Assembly: GCF_044372965.1 (NCBI RefSeq)
Contig: NZ_JBILQX010000002.1
Location: 1-64,000 of the forward strand
Direction: 5' to 3'
Origin: Elstera sp044372965
GTDB lineage: Bacteria > Pseudomonadota > Alphaproteobacteria > Elsterales > Elsteraceae
DNA length: 64,000 bases
The notes under the pieces are model-generated. The model worked only from the letters and a program-made list of their open reading frames with translations. It made no database searches and was not told the origin of the DNA. A program made the translations under genes and the position numbers. The first letter of the stretch is position 1; every line of letters begins with the position of its first letter. Shown here piece by piece: positions 25,926 to 34,892 of this stretch.

Positions 25926-28124
25926 ATGCGGCGGATTCTAACGGTTTTAGCCCTCCTGTGGCTCGGGTTTGGCACTGCGCTGGCCGCCGATCCGCCGAAA
26001 GAAACGCCGCCCGATCTGCCCGCGCTGATCGAAACCTTGAAGAATGACCAAGCGCGCGAAGCGCTCATCAAGCAGCTTACCCTGCTGGCGAACCCGCAAA
26101 AGAAGCCCGCCCCCGACGCGATTGACGAAACCCTCAGCGGCATTTTCGGGCGCGGGGTGACGCATCTTTCAGACGGGTTGGCGAAACTCGGCGGGGCCGT
26201 GTCGGAAGCGGCGGGCACGCTGGCCGCCCTCCCCGACGATGTGATCGCCGATAGTGCCCAGTGGCGCGACCCGGCGCGGCAGCAGCGCTGGGCCATTCTT
26301 GCGGGCAAAGTTGCGATTCTGCTGCTGTGCGCCCTGGTGAGCGAATGGCTCTTGGCCCGCGCCCTGCGCCGCCCCCGCCAGGCCCTCGCCGACCGGCCCA
26401 GCGAAAGCCGTGTGGAGCGATGGTTGCTGCTGGCCGGGCGGTTCGTGCTCGATCTCTTGCCCGTGCTAACCTTTGCCGCCGCTGCCCAAATCACCCTGTC
26501 GCTGATTGCGCCGGACCGGCTCACCCGCCTCGTGCTGGTGCTGCTGATTAACGCCAATCTGATTGTGCGCGTCGTGCTGCTGCTGGGCCGCTTGATCCTT
26601 GCGCCCGAGCATCCGCGCTTCCGTCTCGTGACCCTGACGGATGAAACCGCCGCCTACTGCTACGTCTGGCTCCGCCGGATGGTGGCACTCGCCGCCTATG
26701 GGTTGCTGGGGCTGGACGCGCTGCGCCTGCTCGCCCTGCCCGATTCGCTGGCCGACCTGATCGGGCGCTTGATCGGCCTGACCCTCGCGGGCATGGCGAT
26801 TATTCTCATTCTCCAGAACACCGAAGCCGTCCGCCAATGGTTGCGGCGGGAGAGTAATGGCTCGCGTCTATCGAAACAGATGGGCGACGGTCTTAACGCC
26901 CTCCGTCACCGTTTGGCCGACGTTTGGCACGTGCTCGCCATCGTCTATATCGTCGCGGTCTATAGTGTTTGGACGCTCGAAATTCCCGGCGGTTTTCTGT
27001 TTCTGCTGCGCGCCACGGGGCTTACGGTCCTGCTGTCGCTGGCGAGCCGGTGGATCAAGCAGGGGCTGCGCCATCTCGTCACGCTGGGCTTCACCATTAG
27101 CCCGGATCTCGCGACGCGCTTTCCGGGGCTCGAAGCCCGCGCCAACCGCTATTTGCCCGTGCTTCAAAGCATGCTGAGTATCGGCTTGAACCTGCTGATT
27201 GTGGTTCTGCTGCTACAAATCTGGGGGCTCGATAGCCTTGGCTGGTTGATCGAAGGCAGCGGGCGCAAGCTGCTCTCCAGCCTTACGATTGTGCTGGTCG
27301 TCCTCGTCATCGCCGTCGTGGTCTGGGAAATCCTCTCCTCCTGGATCGAACGGCTCTTGCAGGAAACCGAGCACGACGGCCAGCGCCGCACCCCCTCCGC
27401 CCGGATGCGCACACTGCTGCCGCTGCTGCGCAATGCCCTGCTGGTCGTGCTGGTCATCATGGTCAGCCTCATCGTGCTGTCGGAAATCGGCATCAACATC
27501 GCCCCGCTGCTAGCCGGGGCCGGGGTGGTCGGCCTTGCCGTCGGTTTCGGCTCGCAAACCTTGGTGAAGGATCTCATTACCGGCCTGTTCATTCTCATCG
27601 AGGATTCGATTGCGGTCGGCGATTCGATTGAGGTTGCGGGCAAGTCGGGCACGGTGGAGGCGATCACCATTCGCACGATCCGCCTGCGCGATTTGCGCGG
27701 GGCCGTGCATACGATCCCCTTTAGCGCCGTCACCACGATTCAGAACTCGACCAAAACCTTCAGCTTCGCCGTCGTCGATGTAACGGTCGATTATAAGACC
27801 GATCTCGACCTTGCGGCGGTAACGCTGAGCGAGGCCGATACCAAGCTGCGCGCCGATACGCCCAATTATGCCGAAGCGGTGCTGGAGCCGCTCGAAGTCT
27901 TTGGGCTCGATAAGGTCGAAAACGGCGCGCTCGTGCTGCGGGTCCGGGTGAAAACCCTGCCGGGCAAGCAATGGTCGGTGGAGCGGATGCTGAAGCGCGG
28001 CATCAAGGAAGCTTTCGACCGCAACGGCATTACCCTGCCGGGTCCCGCGCAACTGGTCCTGCAAACCCCGCCCCCACCGCTGCCGCCTGCCCCCGCACCA
28101 ACGCCCGCACAGGCCGCCGACTAA
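25926..28124 (+). CDS. large MscS-family mechanosensitive channel
   Basis: 732 residues from ATG 25926 (MRRILTVLALLWLG), preceded by GGGAGAGAG; an in-frame GTG at 25911 overlaps that site. A signal peptide ends near ALAADPP, followed by a periplasmic helical region, then about ten membrane helices. The MscS core near residues 515-640 has the Gly/Ala-rich pore helix (LLAGAGVVGLAVGFGSQTLV), KDLITGLFILIEDSIAVGD and PFSAVTTIQNSTK. Resembles the YbiO/MscM group. The C-terminus is Pro-rich. Releases solutes on hypo-osmotic shock. Its stop abuts the ampG ATG. Confidence 0.9.
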   Translation: MRRILTVLALLWLGFGTALAADPPKETPPDLPALIETLKNDQAREALIKQLTLLANPQKKPAPDAIDETLSGIFGRGVTHLSDGLAKLGGAVSEAAGTLAALPDDVIADSAQWRDPARQQRWAILAGKVAILLLCALVSEWLLARALRRPRQALADRPSESRVERWLLLAGRFVLDLLPVLTFAAAAQITLSLIAPDRLTRLVLVLLINANLIVRVVLLLGRLILAPEHPRFRLVTLTDETAAYCYVWLRRMVALAAYGLLGLDALRLLALPDSLADLIGRLIGLTLAGMAIILILQNTEAVRQWLRRESNGSRLSKQMGDGLNALRHRLADVWHVLAIVYIVAVYSVWTLEIPGGFLFLLRATGLTVLLSLASRWIKQGLRHLVTLGFTISPDLATRFPGLEARANRYLPVLQSMLSIGLNLLIVVLLLQIWGLDSLGWLIEGSGRKLLSSLTIVLVVLVIAVVVWEILSSWIERLLQETEHDGQRRTPSARMRTLLPLLRNALLVVLVIMVSLIVLSEIGINIAPLLAGAGVVGLAVGFGSQTLVKDLITGLFILIEDSIAVGDSIEVAGKSGTVEAITIRTIRLRDLRGAVHTIPFSAVTTIQNSTKTFSFAVVDVTVDYKTDLDLAAVTLSEADTKLRADTPNYAEAVLEPLEVFGLDKVENGALVLRVRVKTLPGKQWSVERMLKRGIKEAFDRNGITLPGPAQLVLQTPPPPLPPAPAPTPAQAAD

Positions 28125-29405
28125 ATGCCCGCCGCCCTCACTCGGTTTGCCGAAACCTATGGCCGCCTGCCGGTTTTCATCGTGCTGCTGCTCGGCATCG
28201 CCTCGGGCCTGCCGCTGGCGCTGACCTTTTCCACCTTGAGCGTTTGGCTGACCGAAGCGGGGGTGAGCCGAACCCAGATCGGCCTGTTTGCCCTCGCAGG
28301 CACGCCCTATATCTGGAAATTTGCCTGGGCGCCGATTATGGACGCGGTGCCGCCGCCGCTGCTGGCCGCCCTTGGGCGGCGACGCGGTTGGATGATTCTG
28401 ACGCAACTCGGCCTGATCGTCGCTATTCTCGCGGCTGCTGTCACCGATCCGGCGCAAGCTCCAGGGCAAATCGCCGTCTGCGCTGTGCTGATTGCCTTCT
28501 TCTCGGCCAGCCAAGATATTGTGATCGACGCTTACCGCATCGAAAGCCTCAGCCCGCAGCAGCAGGGCGCGGGCAGTGCCATGTCGGTCTACGGCTATCG
28601 GTTGGGCATGCTGGTTTCCGGCGCGGGGGCTTTGTTTCTGGCCGAAGCTTTCTCCTGGGCCGTGGTTTACGCCGTCATGGCCGCCATCGTCGGCGTGGCA
28701 ATCGTGTTGGTGCTGCTGATCCCCGAACCGCCGCCGCCCGAAAAACCGCTGGTCCTGCCCGGAGCCGGGCCGGTCGGCTGGATCAAGGCGACGATTCTGG
28801 AGCCCTTCGCCAGCTTCATGCGCGCGCAACCGCAGTGGCTGCTAATTCTGGCCTTCGTCGTGCTCTATAAGCTCGGCGATGCGGTCGCGGGGGTGATGAC
28901 CAACCCCTTCTACCTCGCACTCGGCTTTTCCAAGAGCGATATTGCTGCCGTTGGAAAGGTCTGGAGCCTCGTTGCCACGCTGTTTGGCGTATTTGTCGGC
29001 GGCTGGCTGGTCGGCCAAGCCGGGATTCTGCGGGCGGTTTTGATCGGCGGTATCTTGCAGGCCCTGTCGAATTTCGTCTTCATCTGGCAAGCGCAAGTCG
29101 GGGCGGATATTGCGGTTCTGTCGGTCACGGTTTTCGTTGAAAACGCCACCGGCGGCATCGGCACCGCCGCCTTTGTCGCCTATATCTCCAGCCTGTCGCA
29201 GCGCCAGTATAGCGCAACCCATTACGCGCTTCTGTCGGCCTTCGCCGCCACCGCCCGAACCTTCCTGGCGTCGGGGGGCGGCTGGCTGTCGGAGCAAATG
29301 AGCTGGGAATGGTTTTTCTTGGCGACCGCGTTTACGGCGATACCGGGACTCGTCCTGCTGCTGGTGTTAATGCGTCGTCAGGCCAGAAGCGTCGAGAGCG
29401 CCTGA
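28125..29405 (+). CDS. ampG: AmpG-family muropeptide permease (MFS)
   Basis: 426 residues, about 12 membrane helices. N-terminal signature GIASGLPLALTFSTLSVWLTEAG (two parts), GTPYIWKFAWAPIMD, and SASQDIVIDAYRIE in the fourth to fifth helices match AmpG, which imports anhydro-muropeptides for cell-wall recycling. The ATG follows the MscS stop with no gap. The 3' end overlaps the convergent glycosyltransferase gene by 28 bp. Confidence 0.92.
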   Translation: MPAALTRFAETYGRLPVFIVLLLGIASGLPLALTFSTLSVWLTEAGVSRTQIGLFALAGTPYIWKFAWAPIMDAVPPPLLAALGRRRGWMILTQLGLIVAILAAAVTDPAQAPGQIAVCAVLIAFFSASQDIVIDAYRIESLSPQQQGAGSAMSVYGYRLGMLVSGAGALFLAEAFSWAVVYAVMAAIVGVAIVLVLLIPEPPPPEKPLVLPGAGPVGWIKATILEPFASFMRAQPQWLLILAFVVLYKLGDAVAGVMTNPFYLALGFSKSDIAAVGKVWSLVATLFGVFVGGWLVGQAGILRAVLIGGILQALSNFVFIWQAQVGADIAVLSVTVFVENATGGIGTAAFVAYISSLSQRQYSATHYALLSAFAATARTFLASGGGWLSEQMSWEWFFLATAFTAIPGLVLLLVLMRRQARSVESA

Positions 29406-30421
29406 AGCACCACCTGGGGCGGGATTTTGTCCATCGCCTCGCCGCCGAAATCCTGCGCGCGGATCACTAGCCCATCGACCGCCATCGGCGCGAATTTACG
29501 CGGATCGGTGGGGCCGAAGAGCGATACCAGCGGAATCCCAGCGGCGGCCAACAGATGCCCGCCGCCGCAATCGTTCGACAGGCCGACCTCGCAAAAGCTC
29601 GCCGCCGCGATGGTAAGATCGGCGCGGTATTTCAGCGGGCGCGCGGCGCTATGCTGGAGCGGAAACAGGCTGCCCGGCACATTGGCGGCAATATCATCGA
29701 CCCAAGTCGCCTCCTCCGGCCCCAAGAACCAGACCGGCACATAACCATTGGCGGCAAGGCTGCGCGCCACGGTGACGTAATTCTGTAAGGGCCAAATCTT
29801 TTGCTTGCCCCCCGCCCCCGGCGCGAAGGCGATGTAGCGATAGCCCTGCGGCAGCAACCGTCCGGCCAGATCGGCAATCTCCGGCGCGAGCGGCAGGGGG
29901 GCGAGCGGATCGGGCGGCTCGGCGATGGCGAGATGCAACAGATCGAGCAAGCGCCCGCACATGGCATCGGGGCGCGCGTAGCCTTTTCCCGGCTTGATCG
30001 TCGATAGGCTGAAGTCTGCCGCGCCGGAAATGAAGAAGCGGGTTTTGATGCGCTTCAGCACCAGCGTGGTGAGCATCCGCGACTGGGTATCAATGACCAG
30101 ATCGAAGCTTTGATCCTTCAGGGGCCGCCCGAGAATTTCCATCCAGTGGGAGCCGACATCGGCATTATCGATGACTTCGGTTATCAGCCCCTGCACCAGC
30201 GGCGCGAGCGAGGTTTTATAAGCGCTCGCGCCCTTGCCCGCGAGCCAGATAATTTCGCCGTCCGGGAAAGCCGCCCGCAGCGCGCGCACGAAGGGCAGCT
30301 TCATCAGCCCATCGCCCATCAGATCGAGCCCGACATAAACCAGCACCCGCGCATCGACGGGCGGGCGGGGGCGGGTGTCTTGTTCCAGCAGGGGGGCCTG
30401 CGGCGATGTGAACTGCGTCAT
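29378..30421 (-). CDS. glycosyltransferase family 9 (ADP-heptose:LPS heptosyltransferase-like)
   Basis: 347 residues from ATG 30421 (MTQFTSPQAP); the frame extends to 30538 but would run into the opposite gene. Two Rossmann-like halves of a GT-B fold: VLVYVGLDLMGDGLMKLPFV (about 26-45) and FAPGAGGKQKIWPLQNYVTV, then SNDCGGGHLLAAAGIPLVSLFGPTDP, the GT9 donor-binding motif. Likely transfers a heptose or similar sugar in LPS core or related glycan synthesis. Acceptor unknown; no LPS cluster is adjacent. Convergent with ampG and divergent from the Pat-like gene. Confidence 0.88.
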   Translation of the reverse strand: MTQFTSPQAPLLEQDTRPRPPVDARVLVYVGLDLMGDGLMKLPFVRALRAAFPDGEIIWLAGKGASAYKTSLAPLVQGLITEVIDNADVGSHWMEILGRPLKDQSFDLVIDTQSRMLTTLVLKRIKTRFFISGAADFSLSTIKPGKGYARPDAMCGRLLDLLHLAIAEPPDPLAPLPLAPEIADLAGRLLPQGYRYIAFAPGAGGKQKIWPLQNYVTVARSLAANGYVPVWFLGPEEATWVDDIAANVPGSLFPLQHSAARPLKYRADLTIAAASFCEVGLSNDCGGGHLLAAAGIPLVSLFGPTDPRKFAPMAVDGLVIRAQDFGGEAMDKIPPQVVLQALSTLLA

Positions 30422-30506
30422 GGTTTCCGATCTGAAACCTAAATGGGCTAAGGTGCGGTATCGCCCCACCCCGCACGGGGCAGACTGATGAGAGACTCTT
30501 ATAGCC

Positions 30507-33191
30507 ATGACCGTCCGTAATCTCGACGCTCTTTTCAAACCGAAATCGATTGCGCTGATCGGCGCGAGCCAAAAAGAGCGATCCGTGGGCGCGGTCCTGG
30601 GTCACAACCTGTTTCGGGCGGGCTTCCAGGGGCCGATTTTGCCGGTGCATCCGAAGAATCCCTCGGTCGAAGGCGTGCTCGCCTATGCCGATATTGATGC
30701 GCTGCCGATTGTGCCCGATCTCGCCGTGATCGCCACCCCGCCCGCCACCGTGCCGGGCCTCATCCGTCGCTTGGGTGAGCGCGGGTGCCGGGGCGCGGTC
30801 GTCATCACCGCCGGGTTCGGTGAAGGGTCGGATGATGCGGGAATGGCGTTGCGGCAAGAAATGCTGGACGCTGCCCGCCCGCATTTGCTGCGCATCATCG
30901 GTCCGAACTGCCTTGGGATTCTCGTGCCCGGCTCCGGCGTAAACGCTTCCTTCGCCCATGTGCCCGCGCTACCGGGCGATATCGCCTGCGTCACCCAATC
31001 GGGCGCGGTCGCAACGGCGCTGCTGGATTGGGCGACGGCGCGCGGGATTGGCTTTTCCCATGTGGTTTCCTTGGGCGATAGTGCCGATGTGGATTTCGGC
31101 GACATGATGGACTATCTGGCGCTGGACCCCGGCACAAAGTCGGTCCTGCTCTATATCGAGGGCGTGACCCACGCGCGTAAATTCATGTCCGCCGCCCGTG
31201 CCCTTTCGCGGTTAAAGCCGGTGGTGGTGATTAAGGCCGGACGACACCAGGCCGCCGCCGCCGCTGCCGTCTCCCATACCGGCGCGATGGCAGGGTCGGA
31301 CGCGGTGTATGATGCCGCCTTCCGGAGAGCGGGGATGCTGCGCGTCACCGATCTCGGGGATCTTTTCGCCGCCGTCGAAACCCTCGCGCGCCTCCCCCCG
31401 GTGAAGGGCGAGCGCGTGGCGATCATTACCAATGGCGGCGGGATCGGCGTGCTGGCGACCGATGCGCTGCTGGACGAGGGCGGCGTGCTGGCAACCCTGT
31501 CGCCCGAAACCATCGCAAAGCTCGATCCGGTTTTGCCGCATACTTGGTCGCGCGCCAATCCCGTCGATATCATCGGCGATGCGCCGGGCGCGCGCTACTG
31601 CGCCGCCCTGGATGGGGTTTTGGCCGATCCAGGCGTGGACGCGATTCTACTGCTGAACGCGCCGACCGCCGTCGCCTCCTCGGTCGAGGCTGCCGAAGCC
31701 GTCATCGGGCATTTGAAGCGCGGCGATAAGCCGGTGCTGACATGCTGGATGGGGGACCTGGAAGCGCGCGGCGCGCGGGACCGCTTCCGCGCCGCCGATC
31801 TTCCAAGCTTTTTCACCCCGACCGACGCGGTTAAAGGGTTGATGCATCTCGCGCGTTACCGGCGCAATCAGGCGCAGTTGCAGCAGCTTCCGCCCGCCTC
31901 GCCAGAGACGGGCACGCCCGACCGCGCTGTCGTGACTGAGATTCTCGCCAGCGTTCGGGCCGAGGGGCGCGAATGGCTGGATGAAGCCGAAACCAAGCGC
32001 GTGCTGGCCGCCTATGGCGTGCCGGTGGTGCGCACGGTCGCGGTTGAGACGCCGGAGGAGATTCTCACGGCCGCCGAGGGGCTTAGCCTGCCGCTCGCGG
32101 TCAAAATCCGCTCCCCCGATATTACCCATAAGTCGGACGTGGGCGGCGTCGCGCTCGATTTGCCCTCGGTTGCCTCCGCCAAAGAAGCCGCCGTCGCCAT
32201 GCTGCGCCGGGTGCGGGAGGTGAAGCCCGACGCCCAAATCGCTGGGTTCACCGTTCAAGAAATGATCCGCCGCCCCGGCGCGTTCGAGTTGATTCTGGGC
32301 GTTGCCAGCGACCCCACCTTCGGCCCCGTCGTCCTGTTCGGTCATGGCGGTGTCGCGGTCGAAGTGCGCAACGATAAAGCGCTCGCCTTGCCGCCGCTGA
32401 ATATGCCGCTGGCCTACGACCTCATGCAGCGCACGCGGATTTCGCGCCAGCTTGCCGGTTTTCGTGCCCGCCCGCCCGCCGACCGCGACGCGATTGCCGG
32501 CGCGCTCATTCAAATCGCCCAACTCGCCATCGATCACCCGAGTTTACGCGAACTCGACATCAACCCCTTGCTCGCCGATGAAGCGGGCGTGGTGGCGCTG
32601 GATGCGCGCATCCGCGTGCAAGACCCGGCCAAAGCCGCGCCGGTTGCCGTGCCGCCCTATCCCAATCAGCTTGAAACCGAGGTTGTTATCCGCGACGGCA
32701 CCCTGGTGTCGCTCCGCCCGATCCGGCCAGAGGATGCGCCGGATATCATCAGCATGATCGAGTTGGTCGATCCTGAAGACGTGCGCTTACGCTTCTTCGC
32801 GCCGCTGAAATCGATCCCGCGCCCGATGCTCGCCCGGCTCACGCAAATCGACTACGACCGCGAAATGGCTTTCGTCGCCCGCCCGGTGAACCCCGACGGC
32901 AGCCTGGGGCCGATCTGGGGCACCGTGCGCCTCTCCTGCGATGCCGATTTAACGGTGGGCGAATATGCCATTCTCATTCGCTCCGACATCAAAGGCCGGG
33001 GCCTTGGCTATACGCTGATGCACCAGATCATCGGCTATGGGCAGGAGCGCAAAGTCGGCAAAATCGTCGGGACTATTCTGCGCGAGAACGAGCCGATGCT
33101 GACCATGGCGCGGGACTTGGGCTTTCTCCTCCACGTCAGCGCCGACGATACAGGGGTAATGGAGGCGGTGCTGCCCATCACGAGCAGCTAA
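30507..33191 (+). CDS. Pat/PatZ-like fusion: NDP-forming acyl-CoA synthetase domains plus C-terminal GNAT acetyltransferase
   Basis: 894 residues, close to E. coli PatZ (886). Order: CoA-binding domain (about 8-130, SIALIGASQKERSVGAVLGH), succinyl-CoA-synthetase-like domain (about 145-290, with AVSHTGAMAGSDAVYDAA), a second ligase-like domain (RVAIITNGGGIGVLATDA), ATP-grasp domain (about 485-715), and a GNAT domain (about 725-890, with SDIKGRGLGYTLMHQIIGYG). The family acetylates lysines of enzymes such as acetyl-CoA synthetase. The His of SHTGA aligns with the phospho-His region of active NDP-forming synthetases (see findings). Divergent from the glycosyltransferase gene. Confidence 0.93.
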   Translation: MTVRNLDALFKPKSIALIGASQKERSVGAVLGHNLFRAGFQGPILPVHPKNPSVEGVLAYADIDALPIVPDLAVIATPPATVPGLIRRLGERGCRGAVVITAGFGEGSDDAGMALRQEMLDAARPHLLRIIGPNCLGILVPGSGVNASFAHVPALPGDIACVTQSGAVATALLDWATARGIGFSHVVSLGDSADVDFGDMMDYLALDPGTKSVLLYIEGVTHARKFMSAARALSRLKPVVVIKAGRHQAAAAAAVSHTGAMAGSDAVYDAAFRRAGMLRVTDLGDLFAAVETLARLPPVKGERVAIITNGGGIGVLATDALLDEGGVLATLSPETIAKLDPVLPHTWSRANPVDIIGDAPGARYCAALDGVLADPGVDAILLLNAPTAVASSVEAAEAVIGHLKRGDKPVLTCWMGDLEARGARDRFRAADLPSFFTPTDAVKGLMHLARYRRNQAQLQQLPPASPETGTPDRAVVTEILASVRAEGREWLDEAETKRVLAAYGVPVVRTVAVETPEEILTAAEGLSLPLAVKIRSPDITHKSDVGGVALDLPSVASAKEAAVAMLRRVREVKPDAQIAGFTVQEMIRRPGAFELILGVASDPTFGPVVLFGHGGVAVEVRNDKALALPPLNMPLAYDLMQRTRISRQLAGFRARPPADRDAIAGALIQIAQLAIDHPSLRELDINPLLADEAGVVALDARIRVQDPAKAAPVAVPPYPNQLETEVVIRDGTLVSLRPIRPEDAPDIISMIELVDPEDVRLRFFAPLKSIPRPMLARLTQIDYDREMAFVARPVNPDGSLGPIWGTVRLSCDADLTVGEYAILIRSDIKGRGLGYTLMHQIIGYGQERKVGKIVGTILRENEPMLTMARDLGFLLHVSADDTGVMEAVLPITSS

Positions 33192-33201
33192 CGAAAAAGG
33201 A

Positions 33202-33225
33202 CCGGAGTTGGTCGCCCAACCCCGG
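33202..33225 (-). terminator. terminator between convergent Pat-like and ornithine decarboxylase genes
   Basis: CCGGAGTTGG-TCGC-CCAACCCCGG with one mismatch (33202-33225), followed on the minus strand by TCCTTTTT. It serves the decarboxylase gene and may also stop plus-strand transcripts. Confidence 0.78.
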
Positions 33226-33245
33226 CCCATTCTAAACAATAATGA

Positions 33246-34376
33246 TTAGATACACACGGCCCGCAGCGGCGCAAAACCGTTGAAGTTCACCGCCGAATAG
33301 GAGGTGGTGTAAGCGCCCGTCGCAAGGATATTCACCTTGTCGCCGACTTTCAGTTCGACCGGCAGGTGATATTCGGTCTTTTCGTACAGAATATCGGCGC
33401 TATCGCAGGTCGGCCCGGCCAGGATCACCGGTGCGGTATCGCCGCCGTCGCTGGGGGTGGTGATATCGTACTTAATCGCTTCGTCCATGGTTTCGGCAAG
33501 GCCGCCGAACTTGCCGATGTCGAGATAGACCCAGCGCTTGTCTTCGGCGTAATCCTTCTTCGAAATCAGCACGACTTCGGTCTGAATGATCCCGGCATCG
33601 CCGACCATCGAGCGGCCCGGCTCGATGATGATTTCCGGAATGGCATTGCCGAAATGCTTACGCATCGCCTGCATCACGCCTTCGGCATAGGCTTCGACCG
33701 GGCGGATATTGGCGCGGTACTTCGCCGGGAAACCGCCACCGATATTAACCATCTTCAGGTCGATATTGGATTTGGCAATCGCCATAAACATCGCAGCGGC
33801 ACGGCCGATGGCAACGTCCCACTGGCTGATGTCGGTCTGCTGCGAGCCGACGTGGAAGGAAATGCCATAGGGCTCCAGGCCCATGTCGCGGGCACGGACC
33901 AGAAGGTCGGCGGCCATTTCAGGCGCGCAGCCGAATTTACGCGACAGCGGCCATTCGGCCCCACCGCATTCCATGAGGATACGGCAGAACACTTTTGCGC
34001 CGGGGGCCGATTGGGCCAGCTTTTCAAGTTCGGCTTCCGAATCGAAGGCGAACAGGCGCACGCCTTTTTCGTAGGCGTAAGCAATATCGCGCTGCTTCTT
34101 AATCGTGTTGCCGAACGACACGCGGTCCGGGCTGGCACCCTGGCCGAGCACCAGATCGATTTCGCCGCGGCTGGCGGTATCGAAGGAGGAGCCGAGGCTG
34201 TTCAGCATCGTCACCACCGCCGGCTCAGGATTGGCCTTCACGGCGTAGAAAATGCGCGCCAGCGGCAGCAGGCGGTTCATCGTGCGGTAATTCTCGGCGA
34301 TCACGTCCAGATCGACCACGAGGCACGGGGTTTCCGGCTGGTTTTCAGCGAGATAGCGTTCGATCTTGGCAGTCAT
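33246..34376 (-). CDS. odc: type III PLP-dependent ornithine (lysine/ornithine) decarboxylase
   Basis: 376 residues, the compact alanine-racemase-fold class shared with eukaryotic ODC. PLP-lysine is Lys47 in YAVKANPEP. Further signatures: FDTASRGEIDLVL, SFHVGSQQTD, INIGGGFP-type VNIGGGFPAKY, EPGRSMV, and active-site GPTCDSADILYE near residue 327. Makes putrescine; some relatives also decarboxylate lysine. Complete length for the class. It has an unusually long, structured upstream region (34377 to about 34640), in line with RNA-level control. Confidence 0.95.
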   Translation of the reverse strand: MTAKIERYLAENQPETPCLVVDLDVIAENYRTMNRLLPLARIFYAVKANPEPAVVTMLNSLGSSFDTASRGEIDLVLGQGASPDRVSFGNTIKKQRDIAYAYEKGVRLFAFDSEAELEKLAQSAPGAKVFCRILMECGGAEWPLSRKFGCAPEMAADLLVRARDMGLEPYGISFHVGSQQTDISQWDVAIGRAAAMFMAIAKSNIDLKMVNIGGGFPAKYRANIRPVEAYAEGVMQAMRKHFGNAIPEIIIEPGRSMVGDAGIIQTEVVLISKKDYAEDKRWVYLDIGKFGGLAETMDEAIKYDITTPSDGGDTAPVILAGPTCDSADILYEKTEYHLPVELKVGDKVNILATGAYTTSYSAVNFNGFAPLRAVCI

Positions 34377-34540
34377 GGCGACAACTCCACACGTAGGGCA
34401 AAGACGGGTCTTCGCCTGGCCTCGGTTTAAGCCGAGGTCCGGAAAATAGGGGAAGCTGATTGGGTTGCCCTCGAGCGAGGACAGTCAAAACAGCGGCAGC
34501 GATGGAACGAGGGTAGGAAAAGGATCAGGGACGGGGCGGT

Positions 34541-34620
34541 TTGTAAGCCCTATCCCCCACTTCTAGGGCCTAGGCTGAACGCTAGCCGCAAGAGTCCTCT
34601 CCGCCGATTTTCGGGCGGTG
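34541..34620 (-). promoter_or_regulatory. structured 5' leader of the ornithine decarboxylase gene, candidate speF-type RNA element
   Basis: On the minus strand an 18-nt hairpin CCGCC-CGAAAATC-GGCGG-like (complement of 34600-34617) is followed by GAGAGGACTCTTGCGG and then by a second helix formed by GCCCTA and TAGGGC (complement of about 34545-34569). A third hairpin (CCTCGG / CCGAGG, complement of 34421-34437) sits 45 bases before the start codon. The speF cis-RNA is known upstream of ornithine decarboxylase in alphaproteobacteria; I match by gene and structure, not by a covariance model. Confidence 0.5.
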
Positions 34621-34717
34621 AGCGTCTTACAGGAAATGAAGCGTATACTAGTCATGGGCCACTATTCCCTTCGGCACCAGCAAGATTGCTAGAAGATCCA
34701 AAAGGACGCGGGTCCGT

Positions 34718-34852
34718 CGTTGCATAACCAACCCTGGGGTTACTTCCCAGTGGGCCATAGGCACGTGCGAGTGCGTCTGGGATTGCGTATGAGGCAAAAC
34801 GCCCCCCCACGCAAGTGAAATTTTTGTTGGGATTCCCGAGGGAAACGCAACG
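34718..34852. other. structured intergenic segment, possible non-coding RNA or decayed element
   Basis: Between the vapC remnant and the decarboxylase leader there is about 240 bp with no credible gene. Complementary pairs: CGTTGC (34718-34723) with GCAACG (34847-34852), CCAAC (34728-34732) with GTTGG (34826-34830), CTGGG/CCCAG (34734-34738/34746-34750), and TTGCGT/ACGCAA (34783-34788/34809-34814) enclosing GAGGC/GCCCC. Together they would fold a 135-nt molecule with a closing stem and two inner arms. Strand and function are unknown. Confidence 0.35.
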
Positions 34853-34892
34853 CTCTTCTTCCTGCGGCGCAGGGGCCACAGAAAGCGGCCTT

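Noticed and set aside
30453..30480. Small dyads (GTGCGG/CCGCAC, GCCCC/GGGGC) in the divergent glycosyltransferase-Pat spacer
   Set aside because: Short, overlapping and GC-rich; expected by chance in this composition.
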